In this document: positions 8,631 to 16,012 of the stretch, in pieces | Numbering within the stretch: position 1 is the stretch's first letter | Layout: every line of letters starts with the position of its first letter | NCBI GenBank assembly: GCA_030529085.1 | Contig: JAUMXM010000001.1 | Span: 58,255 to 103,853 of the forward strand | Origin: Rikenellaceae bacterium | Lineage (GTDB): Bacteria; Bacteroidota; Bacteroidia; Bacteroidales; Rikenellaceae | Direction: 5' to 3' | Length of the DNA: 45,599 bases | Translations under genes and position numbers: made by a program | The notes under the pieces: generated by a model | Seen by the model: only the letters and a program-made list of their open reading frames with translations | What the model was told of the DNA's origin: nothing | Databases searched by the model: none

Positions 8631-8720
8631 GGTCGCTATAAGTCCCTAGAGGTCGCTAGAGGTCGCTATAGGGACTTCCTTAGTCTTTCTTAATCTCCTT
8701 TAATTTCCTTTAGTACTCCT
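8631..8720. repeat. nine-unit 10-bp periodic array with an inner hairpin
   Basis: Cut at ten-base steps from 8631, the sequence gives GGTCGCTATA, AGTCCCTAGA, GGTCGCTAGA, GGTCGCTATA, then a GGGACTTCCT unit, then four units of the form TARTNTNCTT. GGTCGCTA appears three times in exact phase. A 9-bp inverted repeat pairs 8640-8648 with 8669-8677. The array fills the space between convergent ispF and the DUF4251 gene, where a terminator is expected. It could serve as one, but no T tract follows the stem closely. Confidence 0.7.
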
Positions 8721-8727
8721 CTCAACC

Positions 8728-9270
8728 TCAATAGAGTTGCGAGATGGTGCCGCTGTATTGTACATCGCTATACCAAGGATTCTTGATCGTGAGCTGGGCA
8801 CCACCCGTGCGCGAATAGATCTCGAAGATGAAGGTGTAGGTTGTGCCGCTGAAGAGCGACGAGGAGAAACTCACCATCCACCCCTCGTGGGTCTGCTCGG
8901 TGGTGAAGTGGTCGAGCGTGGGGATCGTGTAGTTCAAGACCGTAACGTAGTAGGGTGGGGTGTAGCCCTTGATGTAGGGCATGCAGATGTCAGCCATCGA
9001 GCCCCAGATGCCGATGTTGAATTCGGGATTCATAATCGAACGCATCGGACCTGCAGGCTGGCGTTGCATCGTCTGCGGGTTGAATTGGAAGTTGTGGGAG
9101 AGGACCAGCGAGTCGATCATCCGCTCGTAGGCAGCCAATCGCTCGGCACGCCGCTGTTCTCGTTGTTCGCGCCGCTCCTCTTTGGGCGAGCGCATCGTCT
9201 TTTGACCCACAACCCCGATGGTCGCCATGAGCAACAGGAGGGAGCCTAAAATAAAGAGTAATCGTTTCAT
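8728..9270 (-). CDS. DUF4251 family secreted protein
   Basis: A 180-residue protein with an N-terminal signal peptide (hydrophobic residues 4-20, no lipobox Cys) and an Arg/Glu-rich linker (about 27-48) before a beta-rich domain. Features such as NHPQ-like FNPQTMQ, a conserved PYYVTVLNYT segment and the closing NPWYSDVQYSG match, from memory, the DUF4251 family common in Bacteroidales. No function is known for this family, and no catalytic motif is visible. A weak -7-like TATAGTTG on the minus strand (9303-9310) is a possible promoter. Confidence 0.75.
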   Translation of the reverse strand: MKRLLFILGSLLLLMATIGVVGQKTMRSPKEERREQREQRRAERLAAYERMIDSLVLSHNFQFNPQTMQRQPAGPMRSIMNPEFNIGIWGSMADICMPYIKGYTPPYYVTVLNYTIPTLDHFTTEQTHEGWMVSFSSSLFSGTTYTFIFEIYSRTGGAQLTIKNPWYSDVQYSGTISQLY

Positions 9271-9329
9271 TGCGGTAACGTTTTAGTGCTACCGAATCGT
9301 TGCAACTATAGTGCCGAAGAAGAGGAAAG

Positions 9330-9364
9330 AAAAAAGAGCGACCCTCGTTTTCCGAGAGTCGCTC
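9330..9364 (-). terminator. terminator of the cupin gene
   Basis: A 12-bp stem with one mismatch (9353-9364 with 9336-9347, five-base loop) is followed on the minus strand by six T. It lies 25 bases after the cupin stop. Confidence 0.85.
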
Positions 9365-9388
9365 CATACGGTTGTTTCAGCTGCCCAA

Positions 9389-9736
9389 TTACTTCTTGAG
9401 GAAGTCGGCGCGCATCGGCGTGAAGCAGTCGATCAGCACACCTGCCTCGAGGCAGATAGCACCGTGAATCTGGTCGGGCTCCACGTAGTAGCCGTCACCG
9501 GCCACGAGCACCTTCTTCTCCTCTCCGATCGTCAGCTCGAACTTGCCGCTCACGATATACGAAGCCTGCGAGTGGTAGTGGGTGTGGGGGGCACCTACGG
9601 CACCCGTCTCAAACTTCACCTTGACGAGCATAATCTGACCGTCGTAGGCCATAATTTGGCGCGTTACGCCCTCACCTGCGGGCTCCCATTGCATCTCCTG
9701 CTCAATCTGATAGACCGAACTGCGTGTTTTCTCCAT
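9389..9736 (-). CDS. small single-domain cupin protein
   Basis: A 115-residue cytoplasmic beta-barrel protein of the cupin superfamily. Motif 1 is visible as H51-T-H53 with H55 and Q57, followed by the turn glycine G64; motif 2 has P87 and H91. Gln replaces the usual Glu ligand. Such small cupins bind a metal and act as sugar or small-acid binding proteins, isomerases or dioxygenases; in gut bacteria many sit with pectin genes (KdgF-like), but nothing around this one supports that. It is a single-gene unit with its own promoter and terminator. Confidence 0.85.
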   Translation of the reverse strand: MEKTRSSVYQIEQEMQWEPAGEGVTRQIMAYDGQIMLVKVKFETGAVGAPHTHYHSQASYIVSGKFELTIGEEKKVLVAGDGYYVEPDQIHGAICLEAGVLIDCFTPMRADFLKK

Positions 9737-9771
9737 AGTTGTTGTGTGTTAGATGTTTCCTGTTTGGAAGA

Positions 9772-9802
9772 CAAAGTTACGAATAAATCCGAATTCTCCA
9801 AA
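9772..9802 (-). promoter_or_regulatory. promoter of the cupin gene
   Basis: The minus strand has TTTG (9799-9802) and TAACTTTG (9772-9779) with a 19-bp spacer, a close match to the Bacteroidetes consensus, 36 bases before the ATG. Confidence 0.75.
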
Positions 9803-9813
9803 CTGCGCAGCGC

Positions 9814-11079
9814 CTATTTGGTGCTCTCGGTCACCTCTAACTTCACCAGCGGCTTGCCATTCTCGCTCACCGTGAATCCTGCTTTGCCTACGCCGATCTC
9901 AACATGCTTATCGTCGGCCTCGATCTTGATCTTGGCCTCCTCGGGCTTTGCCTCGGAGGTTGTCTCCGTGACGGGTACGTTGCCCTCGAGCTGCTTGATC
10001 AGTTCGTCGATGGTGATCTCCTCGCCGTTGAACTCGACCTTCTCCTCGAGCACCTCGCCCGTGAAGGCCTTCTCGATCGGGCTGCTCAGCTGGGGCACCG
10101 TCTGGCTGCGTATGGTAATCACGACGAGCAGTAGGAGCGAGATGAACCACAGGATCAGACCCACGAATGCCGTCTTGCCGTTGGGCTTGCGCGAGGCGAT
10201 CAGACACATCAGTACATAGATCAGAATCAGGATGGGAATCAGCACAAAGAGGATGGCCAGAATGGGCATCGAGAGGGGGATGTCTGTCGGCACGAACTCG
10301 TGCGATCCGATGCTCACAACCAGCATGCCGAGTGCTAAAGCGCAGGCCACGAGCACCAGGCCGAAGACCACCAAACCTGCGAAGAGCTTCATGAGCATCA
10401 GCAGAATCTTGCCACCCGTCGATACGGTCTCGGCCATCACCGCCTTGGCTTGGGCATCGGGGTCGTTCGAGGCAGCCGTCGAGGCGATGTTCTGCGCCGT
10501 GATCGGCTCGCCGTTCATCTCCAATTTTTGGCGTGCCGTGCGGGCTACGGGGACTGCAAACCACATGGCCAGGTAGCCAATCAGGAAGACTCCGAAGAGG
10601 TTGCCCATCACATCGCTCACCCAATGGAGGAAGGGGATGAAGTCGAGGCAGATGAGGAGTATCGGAGCAAACATCAGCAGGCGAATCCAGACGGGATCGA
10701 TATCGAAATATTTGCCGATGCCGGCACATACGCCACCCAGCTTTGCACGCTCCATGTCGCGGTAGAGGCGGCGCGGATAGCGCTCCGAGGCGGTGTGCTT
10801 GGGCTGTGCCTCGTCGCTCTTGTCGCTGATCTCCTCGGCCGAGCCCATCTGCTCGATGATGTTTTTGATGAGGGGCAGCTCCACGACTCGCGTGTTGTTC
10901 TGTGTCGAGAGAATCAGCTCTGCGATGCGCGCCTCGATGTCGGCCACGATCTCTGCGCCGTCGGCCGAATCCTTGTAGCTCTTTTTGAGGCTGTCGAGGT
11001 AGTTTTTCAGCTCGGCGTAGGCCTCGTTATCCATCGTGAAAGCAATCCCTGAGAGGCTGCATTTCTTTACTTCGTTCAT
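9814..11079 (-). CDS. PspC-domain membrane protein, long form
   Basis: A 421-residue inner membrane protein. Residues 1-85 form a small helical domain shared with the short PspC protein of the same operon (AFTMDNEAY, DIEARIAELI, IIEQMGSAEE). A PspC domain follows (about 105-165: RDMERAKLGGVCAGIGKYFDIDPVWIR in outline), then several more hydrophobic helices (about 225-325) and a charged, beta-rich C-terminal tail. The ATG at 11079 was chosen because a longer reading would run into the DUF2807 gene. It is the last gene of the four-gene minus unit. PspC proteins respond to envelope stress in proteobacteria; the role here is inferred. Confidence 0.82.
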   Translation of the reverse strand: MNEVKKCSLSGIAFTMDNEAYAELKNYLDSLKKSYKDSADGAEIVADIEARIAELILSTQNNTRVVELPLIKNIIEQMGSAEEISDKSDEAQPKHTASERYPRRLYRDMERAKLGGVCAGIGKYFDIDPVWIRLLMFAPILLICLDFIPFLHWVSDVMGNLFGVFLIGYLAMWFAVPVARTARQKLEMNGEPITAQNIASTAASNDPDAQAKAVMAETVSTGGKILLMLMKLFAGLVVFGLVLVACALALGMLVVSIGSHEFVPTDIPLSMPILAILFVLIPILILIYVLMCLIASRKPNGKTAFVGLILWFISLLLLVVITIRSQTVPQLSSPIEKAFTGEVLEEKVEFNGEEITIDELIKQLEGNVPVTETTSEAKPEEAKIKIEADDKHVEIGVGKAGFTVSENGKPLVKLEVTESTK

Positions 11080-11120
11080 AGCGTTGAATCGGGATAAATT
11101 ATTGATGCTTTGTTTGTTGG

Positions 11121-11960
11121 CTATCGGATGCTTCCGCCGCTCGAGGTTTTGCGCGTGATGTTCTTGCAGTTGCCCGAGTAGCGAATGGCACCTCCGCTTG
11201 AGGCCTGCGCCTTGAGTGTCTCGAGGCAGAGAATATCGGCATCGGCACCGCTCGAGCACGAGATATCATACTCCTTGACGGCCAGCTTCGATGCCTCCAG
11301 GTCGGCGGCCGAGCTCAGCTCCACCTCGCAGTAGATGGCGGCACCCTCCAGGTCGATGTTTGCTGCCGATGAGCCATCTACGTCGCACAGCTGCACGGCC
11401 AGCGTAGCCTCCACCTTGCCCGAGCTCGAAGCCTCGATTTCGCACTCCTTGCTCTTCACCTCGGCCTTCACCTTTCCGGCACTCGAACAGGCAATCTCGC
11501 ACGTCTCGGCCATCAGTCTGGTCGCAATTTGGCCGGCACTCGAGGCCGAGAGCTCCACCTCTTCGTTTTTGAGGAGCACTTGGCAGTCAATCACAGCTGC
11601 CGATGTGACTGTGAGCTCCTCCAAGCGGCCATGCGAAGGTACGGTAATCTCGACACGCACGTTCGAGAGGGTGCGAATCTCGCTATCGATGCCCAGCTGC
11701 AGGGTCTTGTCATAGACCTTGGCCGTCACCCACTCGATGATGTTGTCGTCGGCCTTGATCTGTACCTTGCCCTGCGCACCCTCGATGACGGTGACACGGA
11801 TGCCGCGCGAAGCCTTGATATTTTCGAAGGGGGCAACCGTGACCTCCTTATCTACATAGTTGCCACTTCCCTTGACGCGTGCCGGAGCTGCATCGGTGGT
11901 CTGTGCGCCAAAGATGACGACCGACAGGGCGATCATCCATCCAATGATATAACTCTTCAT
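11121..11960 (-). CDS. DUF2807 (head GIN) secreted beta-solenoid protein
   Basis: A 279-residue secreted protein with a signal peptide (about residues 1-24, cut near AAPA). The mature part opens with VAPFENIKASRGIRVTVIEG, typical of the DUF2807 'auto-transporter adhesin, head GIN' family. From about residue 125 it runs through repeats of roughly 20 residues with the shape C-E-I-x-x-SSAG-K-V, as expected for a beta-solenoid. Ser-Ser-Ala/Gly at each turn is striking. No lipobox is present, so it is probably periplasmic or loosely bound. It lies between the PadR gene and the long PspC gene, a common arrangement in Bacteroidetes. Confidence 0.82.
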   Translation of the reverse strand: MKSYIIGWMIALSVVIFGAQTTDAAPARVKGSGNYVDKEVTVAPFENIKASRGIRVTVIEGAQGKVQIKADDNIIEWVTAKVYDKTLQLGIDSEIRTLSNVRVEITVPSHGRLEELTVTSAAVIDCQVLLKNEEVELSASSAGQIATRLMAETCEIACSSAGKVKAEVKSKECEIEASSSGKVEATLAVQLCDVDGSSAANIDLEGAAIYCEVELSSAADLEASKLAVKEYDISCSSGADADILCLETLKAQASSGGAIRYSGNCKNITRKTSSGGSIR

Positions 11961-11972
11961 AGTCTTTTTGTT

Positions 11973-12308
11973 TTATTGCTCGCTTTTGCCGCGAATAATC
12001 TCAATTTGTCGTACCATATCCTCCCACACTTTGTCCCATTGGGCGAGGTACTCTTCGCCCTTCTCGGTCAGGGAGTAGAACTTGCGCGGAGGGCCTTGGG
12101 GTGACTCCTCCCAGCGGTAGGTCAGCAGGCCGGCATTCTTCTGTCGGGTCAGGATCGGGTAGAGTGTACCCTCGACCACAATCATCTCGGCCTCTTTCAA
12201 CTCTGCAATGATTCTCGGAGCATACGATGCACCACGCGACAGGATGGCGAGGATGCAGTACTCCAAGATTCCTTTGCGCATCTGTACTTTTACATTCTCT
12301 TCGGTCAT
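11973..12308 (-). CDS. PadR-family transcriptional regulator
   Basis: A 111-residue winged-helix repressor. Residues 8-80 show the PadR fold: the RKGILEYCILAIL helix, the YAPRIIAEL recognition region, the conserved EGTLYPILTR motif and the wing RKFYSLTEKG; the last helix (about 88-107) is the dimerisation arm. PadR proteins usually repress their own operon and release DNA on binding a small ligand or on a membrane signal. The gene lies three bases after the short PspC gene and 12 bases before DUF2807, so it is probably autoregulated at the operon promoter upstream of 12823. Confidence 0.92.
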   Translation of the reverse strand: MTEENVKVQMRKGILEYCILAILSRGASYAPRIIAELKEAEMIVVEGTLYPILTRQKNAGLLTYRWEESPQGPPRKFYSLTEKGEEYLAQWDKVWEDMVRQIEIIRGKSEQ

Positions 12309-12310
12309 AG

Positions 12311-12823
12311 CTATCGTTTGTTGGCGTTAAAGTCTTGAATGGGCTCCTCGGGTATTACGATCCACAGGATGACATAGACCCAGATCGAGAGTCCGCCGAA
12401 GAGCATAAAGAGGATGGTGACCAGGCGCACCAGGGTGCTGTCGACGCCCAGTTGCAGGGCCAAGCCGGAACAAACACCGGCAATCGAGCGGTCGTTGCGC
12501 GGACGGTAGAAGGGGCGACGTGTTGTGTTGTTTGTCGCCTCTGCGCTCTCGTTTTCGGGTTCACGTGCCGTTCCGAAATCTTCGGGGGCGCCAATCTGCT
12601 CCATCACCTCCTTTACGTCGGCGAGTGATACGACACGGTTCGATGTGGGGTGCTTGGCCGTAAAGAGTTCGGCTATGCGATGCTCGATGTCGCCCAGCGA
12701 ATCTTTGTCATCGGCAGGCAGTCGGTTTTCGATGCGTTTCAGATAGCTCTTCAATGTGCGGTAGGCATCCTCGTCGAGGGTGAAAGCTACCGAGCCGATG
12801 TTTACGTGGATGGTCTCTTTCAT
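12311..12823 (-). CDS. PspC-domain protein, short form
   Basis: A 170-residue protein, first gene of the four-gene minus unit. Residues 1-85 match the N-terminal domain of the long PspC protein (VAFTLDEDAYRTLKSYL, DIEHRIAELF, VMEQIGAPEDF). After a polar linker comes the PspC domain (about 108-165) with the characteristic IAGVCSGLALQLGVDSTLVRL and a membrane segment ending in VILWIVIPEEP. The paralogy between the two PspC proteins points to an ancient duplication inside this operon. Likely inner membrane, with the N-terminal domain in the cytoplasm. Confidence 0.85.
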   Translation of the reverse strand: MKETIHVNIGSVAFTLDEDAYRTLKSYLKRIENRLPADDKDSLGDIEHRIAELFTAKHPTSNRVVSLADVKEVMEQIGAPEDFGTAREPENESAEATNNTTRRPFYRPRNDRSIAGVCSGLALQLGVDSTLVRLVTILFMLFGGLSIWVYVILWIVIPEEPIQDFNANKR

Positions 12824-12868
12824 GGTTATTTAGGGTGTTGTTACGATGGTTTTATACTTTTTACAATG

Positions 12869-12902
12869 CAAATATACATCATATTTTGGTATTGTGCAAT
12901 AC
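12869..12902 (-). promoter_or_regulatory. promoter and candidate PadR operator of the PspC-PadR operon
   Basis: The minus strand has TATATTTG (12869-12876) with TTG (12897-12899) 20 bp upstream. A 6-2-6 inverted repeat (GTATTG, two bases, CAATAC at 12889-12902) covers the -33 element, a good place for a repressor. PadR control of this site is an inference. Confidence 0.65.
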
Positions 12903-12967
12903 AAAGAACTAAAAAAATGGCTAAAAAAGTGTGTTTTTTTTAATTGGGGGTGCTATACCTATTTTTA

Positions 12968-12998
12968 TTGTTATTTAAGGCGAAAAAATGTATCTTTG
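12968..12998 (+). promoter_or_regulatory. promoter of the GH2 gene
   Basis: TTG at 12968-12970 and TATCTTTG at 12991-12998 with a 20-bp spacer; the ATG follows 28 bases later. It is divergent from the PspC-PadR promoter. Confidence 0.75.
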
Positions 12999-13026
12999 TT
13001 GAGAGGTAACCATAAAACCAACTACG

Positions 13027-15810
13027 ATGAGACGATTCTTGACAACCCTCTGTGCCCTCATGGCGCTCTTTGTGGCTCGAGCCGACGAGCAGCGCATCTA
13101 CCTTTCGGGGCAGGGGGTAGGGGATACCCGTACCTGGGATTTTTACTGCACCGAGGGGCGTCGTAGTGGCTCCTGGCAAACCATCGAGGTCCCTTCGCAG
13201 TGGGAGCTGCAGGGTTTTGGCGAATATTGCTACGGCCGCTGGTACAAGGAGGGGCGCAAATCGCCGCCTCGCGAGGAGGGAATCTACCGCACTTCGTTCA
13301 CCCTGCCGCGCACGTGGCGTGGGGGTGTTGTCCGCCTTGTTTTCGAGGGTGTGATGACCGATGCGATGGTCAAGATCAACGGCCGTCCGGTGGGTGAAAA
13401 ACACCGTGGCGCCTTCTACGAATTTGCGTTCGATGTCTCGAATTCGGTACGCTACGGAGGGGCGAATCAGTTGGAGGTTACAGTTAGCAAAGAGTCTGAC
13501 GATAAGTCGGTTAATGCGGCAGAACGCAAGGCCGACTGGTGGATCTTCGGCGGCATCTTTCGTCCCGTCTACCTCGAATATTTGCCTGCGACCCACATTG
13601 TCGAATATGCCCTCGATCCGCGTGCTGATGGCTCGCTGCGAGGCACCTTGACCACCACACCGCTCGATGGGGGCACAATGCTCGAATTGACCCTCGATGG
13701 AGAGCGTGTCTTGCGCTATGCGTTGGAGGCCGGTACGGAGCATCCGATCGATGCCTCGTGGTGCAATATCGAGGCTTGGAATCCCGAAAATCCGAAGCGT
13801 TATCGCTTAGGGTTGCGCCTGCTGGATCCGCGTGGCAGAACGCTCCATGAGCGCGAGGAGATGATCGGCTTCCGTACCCTCGAGGTGCGTCCGCGCGACG
13901 GCCTCTACCTCAATGGCACGAAGCTTCTCTTGAAGGGCATCAACCGCCACTCCTTCTGGCCCGAGGGTGGCCGTACGACCAACGCCGCCATCAGCCGCCG
14001 CGACGGAGAGCTGATCAAGGAGATGAACATGAACGCCGTGCGAGTTCATTACGCCGCCGACCGCCACTTTATGGATGTCTGCGACTCGCTCGGAATCTTG
14101 GTTGTCAATGAACTTTGCGGTTGGCAGAACGCCTACAATACCGAGGTCGGAGCGCCCTTGGTCGAGGCGCTCGTCAAGCGTGATCGCAACCGCCCTTCGG
14201 TCATCATCTGGAGCAACGGCAACGAGGGTGGCTGGAACACCGCGCTCGATCCGCTCTTTGCCCTTCACGACCCCCAAAAGCGCCCTGTAGTCCATCCCTG
14301 GGCCGATTTTGGACCGATTGACACCCACCACTATCCTGCCTATCAGACGGGCGTTGCACGCTTTGCGAATGGCCAAAAACTCTTTATGCCGACCGAATTC
14401 ATGCACGGCATGTATGACCAGGGGCATGGTGCAGGTTTGGAGGATTTCTGGGCAAAATATACCGCTTCACCCCTCTTTGTGGGTGGCTTTATGTGGGACT
14501 TCTCGGACAACGCCGTGGTGCGTACCGACCGCCAAGGAGCACTCGACAGCGACGGCTCGAACGGCACCGACGGCATCTTGGGACCCCACCGCGAGAAGGA
14601 GGGCAGCTACTACACTGTGCGCGATGTCTGGGCGCCGATTCAGTTCGAGAATCTCCTGATTACCTCCTCGTTCGATGGGCGCATTCTGACTCGCAACGAC
14701 CACCTCTACACCTCTCTCGAGGCTTGTAATGGTCGCTATCGCCTGCTCTCCGTTACGGCCGATGAGGTGCAGGTTGTCGAGGAGGGTGCGTTGCAACTCC
14801 CTGCCCTGGAGCCCCGCTGTTCGGGCTATGCACGGATGGCTGTGTCGGAGGATTTCCACCGTGCCGACATCCTCGAAATTACGCTCTTCCACCCCTCGGG
14901 TCAGGAGATGGTACAACGCACCTATCCGGTCCAACGCGCCGCGAAATATATTCCTAAAATGAACAATTCGACTACTCCTCGAGCAGCACTCGAGACAACC
15001 GAAAAAGAGCTTGTTTTATCCGCTTCGGGGGTTGCGATTGCCTTCGATCGAACGACAGCCCGCATCAGTCGCATTGTGCGTAAAAACAGGTCGCTATCCT
15101 TTGCTGATGGCCCCCTCTTTGTAGGTATAAATGCCACCCTGCAGCGCCTTGAAGGCCGCATTGAGGGGGATCAGGCAGTCGTTACGGCCTACTACCTCGG
15201 AGCCGTTGATTCGATTCGCTACACGATGCGTCCGGACGGTCTTCTGCGGATGGAGGCTGTGGTGCTGAACAAGGCCAACGGAGGCAAGGGTTTCGATGAT
15301 GCTGTTGTTGTTCCGAATGTGACCAATTTGGGTTTTTCGTTCCGTTATCCCGAAGAGCTGGTCGAGGGGGTGAAATGGTTTGGTCGCGGCCCCTATCGTG
15401 TCTGGAAAAATCGCATTCGCGGCACCCAATACGGCCTCTGGGAGAAGGCCTACAACGACGCCTCGACCGGCGCCGCATTCGATCGCTTGGTCTATCCCGA
15501 ATTCAAGGGCTACCACGCCGATATGCGCTGGATGGAGCTCAAGACCAAGGAGGGCAAATTCCGCATCCATTCGGCCTCCGACGGACTCTTTATGCGCCTC
15601 TATACACCTTCGCAACCCGTTGACAATAAGAGCGGTATCACGGCCTATCCCGATTTTCCAGAGGGCGACATATCGTTCCTCTACGAGATTCCTGCCATGC
15701 GTTGCTTCAAGCCCATCAGCGACCATGGTCCTGCCTCCCAAGCTGGCCATGTGCGCATCAAGAAGGGTGACGAGGGTATTCGTATGGAGTTGCTTTTTGA
15801 TTTCCGCTAA
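13027..15810 (+). CDS. glycoside hydrolase family 2, beta-galactosidase-like
   Basis: A 927-residue exported enzyme. Residues 1-19 are a signal peptide without a lipobox, so it is probably periplasmic. The domain order is that of GH2: sugar-binding jelly roll (about 50-190), Ig-like domain (200-285), TIM barrel (290-560), then C-terminal beta domains including a LacZ-type beta-sandwich (about 690-927). The acid/base is E400 in WSNGNEGG and the nucleophile is E457 in PTEFMHGM, both in the right setting. Exact sugar specificity (beta-galactoside or other) is not decided by sequence alone. It has its own promoter and terminator and precedes the SusC operon by 200 bases on the same strand. Confidence 0.9.
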   Translation: MRRFLTTLCALMALFVARADEQRIYLSGQGVGDTRTWDFYCTEGRRSGSWQTIEVPSQWELQGFGEYCYGRWYKEGRKSPPREEGIYRTSFTLPRTWRGGVVRLVFEGVMTDAMVKINGRPVGEKHRGAFYEFAFDVSNSVRYGGANQLEVTVSKESDDKSVNAAERKADWWIFGGIFRPVYLEYLPATHIVEYALDPRADGSLRGTLTTTPLDGGTMLELTLDGERVLRYALEAGTEHPIDASWCNIEAWNPENPKRYRLGLRLLDPRGRTLHEREEMIGFRTLEVRPRDGLYLNGTKLLLKGINRHSFWPEGGRTTNAAISRRDGELIKEMNMNAVRVHYAADRHFMDVCDSLGILVVNELCGWQNAYNTEVGAPLVEALVKRDRNRPSVIIWSNGNEGGWNTALDPLFALHDPQKRPVVHPWADFGPIDTHHYPAYQTGVARFANGQKLFMPTEFMHGMYDQGHGAGLEDFWAKYTASPLFVGGFMWDFSDNAVVRTDRQGALDSDGSNGTDGILGPHREKEGSYYTVRDVWAPIQFENLLITSSFDGRILTRNDHLYTSLEACNGRYRLLSVTADEVQVVEEGALQLPALEPRCSGYARMAVSEDFHRADILEITLFHPSGQEMVQRTYPVQRAAKYIPKMNNSTTPRAALETTEKELVLSASGVAIAFDRTTARISRIVRKNRSLSFADGPLFVGINATLQRLEGRIEGDQAVVTAYYLGAVDSIRYTMRPDGLLRMEAVVLNKANGGKGFDDAVVVPNVTNLGFSFRYPEELVEGVKWFGRGPYRVWKNRIRGTQYGLWEKAYNDASTGAAFDRLVYPEFKGYHADMRWMELKTKEGKFRIHSASDGLFMRLYTPSQPVDNKSGITAYPDFPEGDISFLYEIPAMRCFKPISDHGPASQAGHVRIKKGDEGIRMELLFDFR

Positions 15811-15829
15811 TAAATTAGTAGTAAGTGTG

Positions 15830-15857
15830 GCCCCGCATCTTTCGGTGTGGGGCTTTT
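15830..15857 (+). terminator. terminator of the GH2 gene
   Basis: An 8-bp stem with one G-T pair (15830-15837 with 15846-15853, eight-base loop) is followed by TTTT and a T-rich stretch. It separates the GH2 gene from the SusC operon. Confidence 0.75.
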
Positions 15858-15909
15858 GTGTTTTTGTGTTGTCGTTTTTGATATTTTATAATCATTTGCG
15901 ATTATTTAG

Positions 15910-15941
15910 TTTGGAAAATTAAGCAAAAAATGCGACCTTTG
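15910..15941 (+). promoter_or_regulatory. promoter of the SusC operon
   Basis: TTTG (15910-15913) and GACCTTTG (15934-15941) are 20 bp apart; the -7 has G instead of T at its first place. The leader to the first ATG is about 65 bases and holds a 6-bp hairpin with a GAA loop (15975-15980 with 15984-15989). Confidence 0.65.
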
Positions 15942-16012
15942 CACCGCTTTAATCGCGCGCGTATTTAAACGTGTACGTGCGAAGCACGTTAAGAGGCTGC
16001 GTGAAACGAGCA

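Noticed and set aside
11080-11259. 60-residue N-terminal extension of the long PspC protein
   Set aside because: It overlaps the end of the DUF2807 gene, has no homology to PspC proteins, and an ATG at 11079 fits the shared N-terminal domain exactly.
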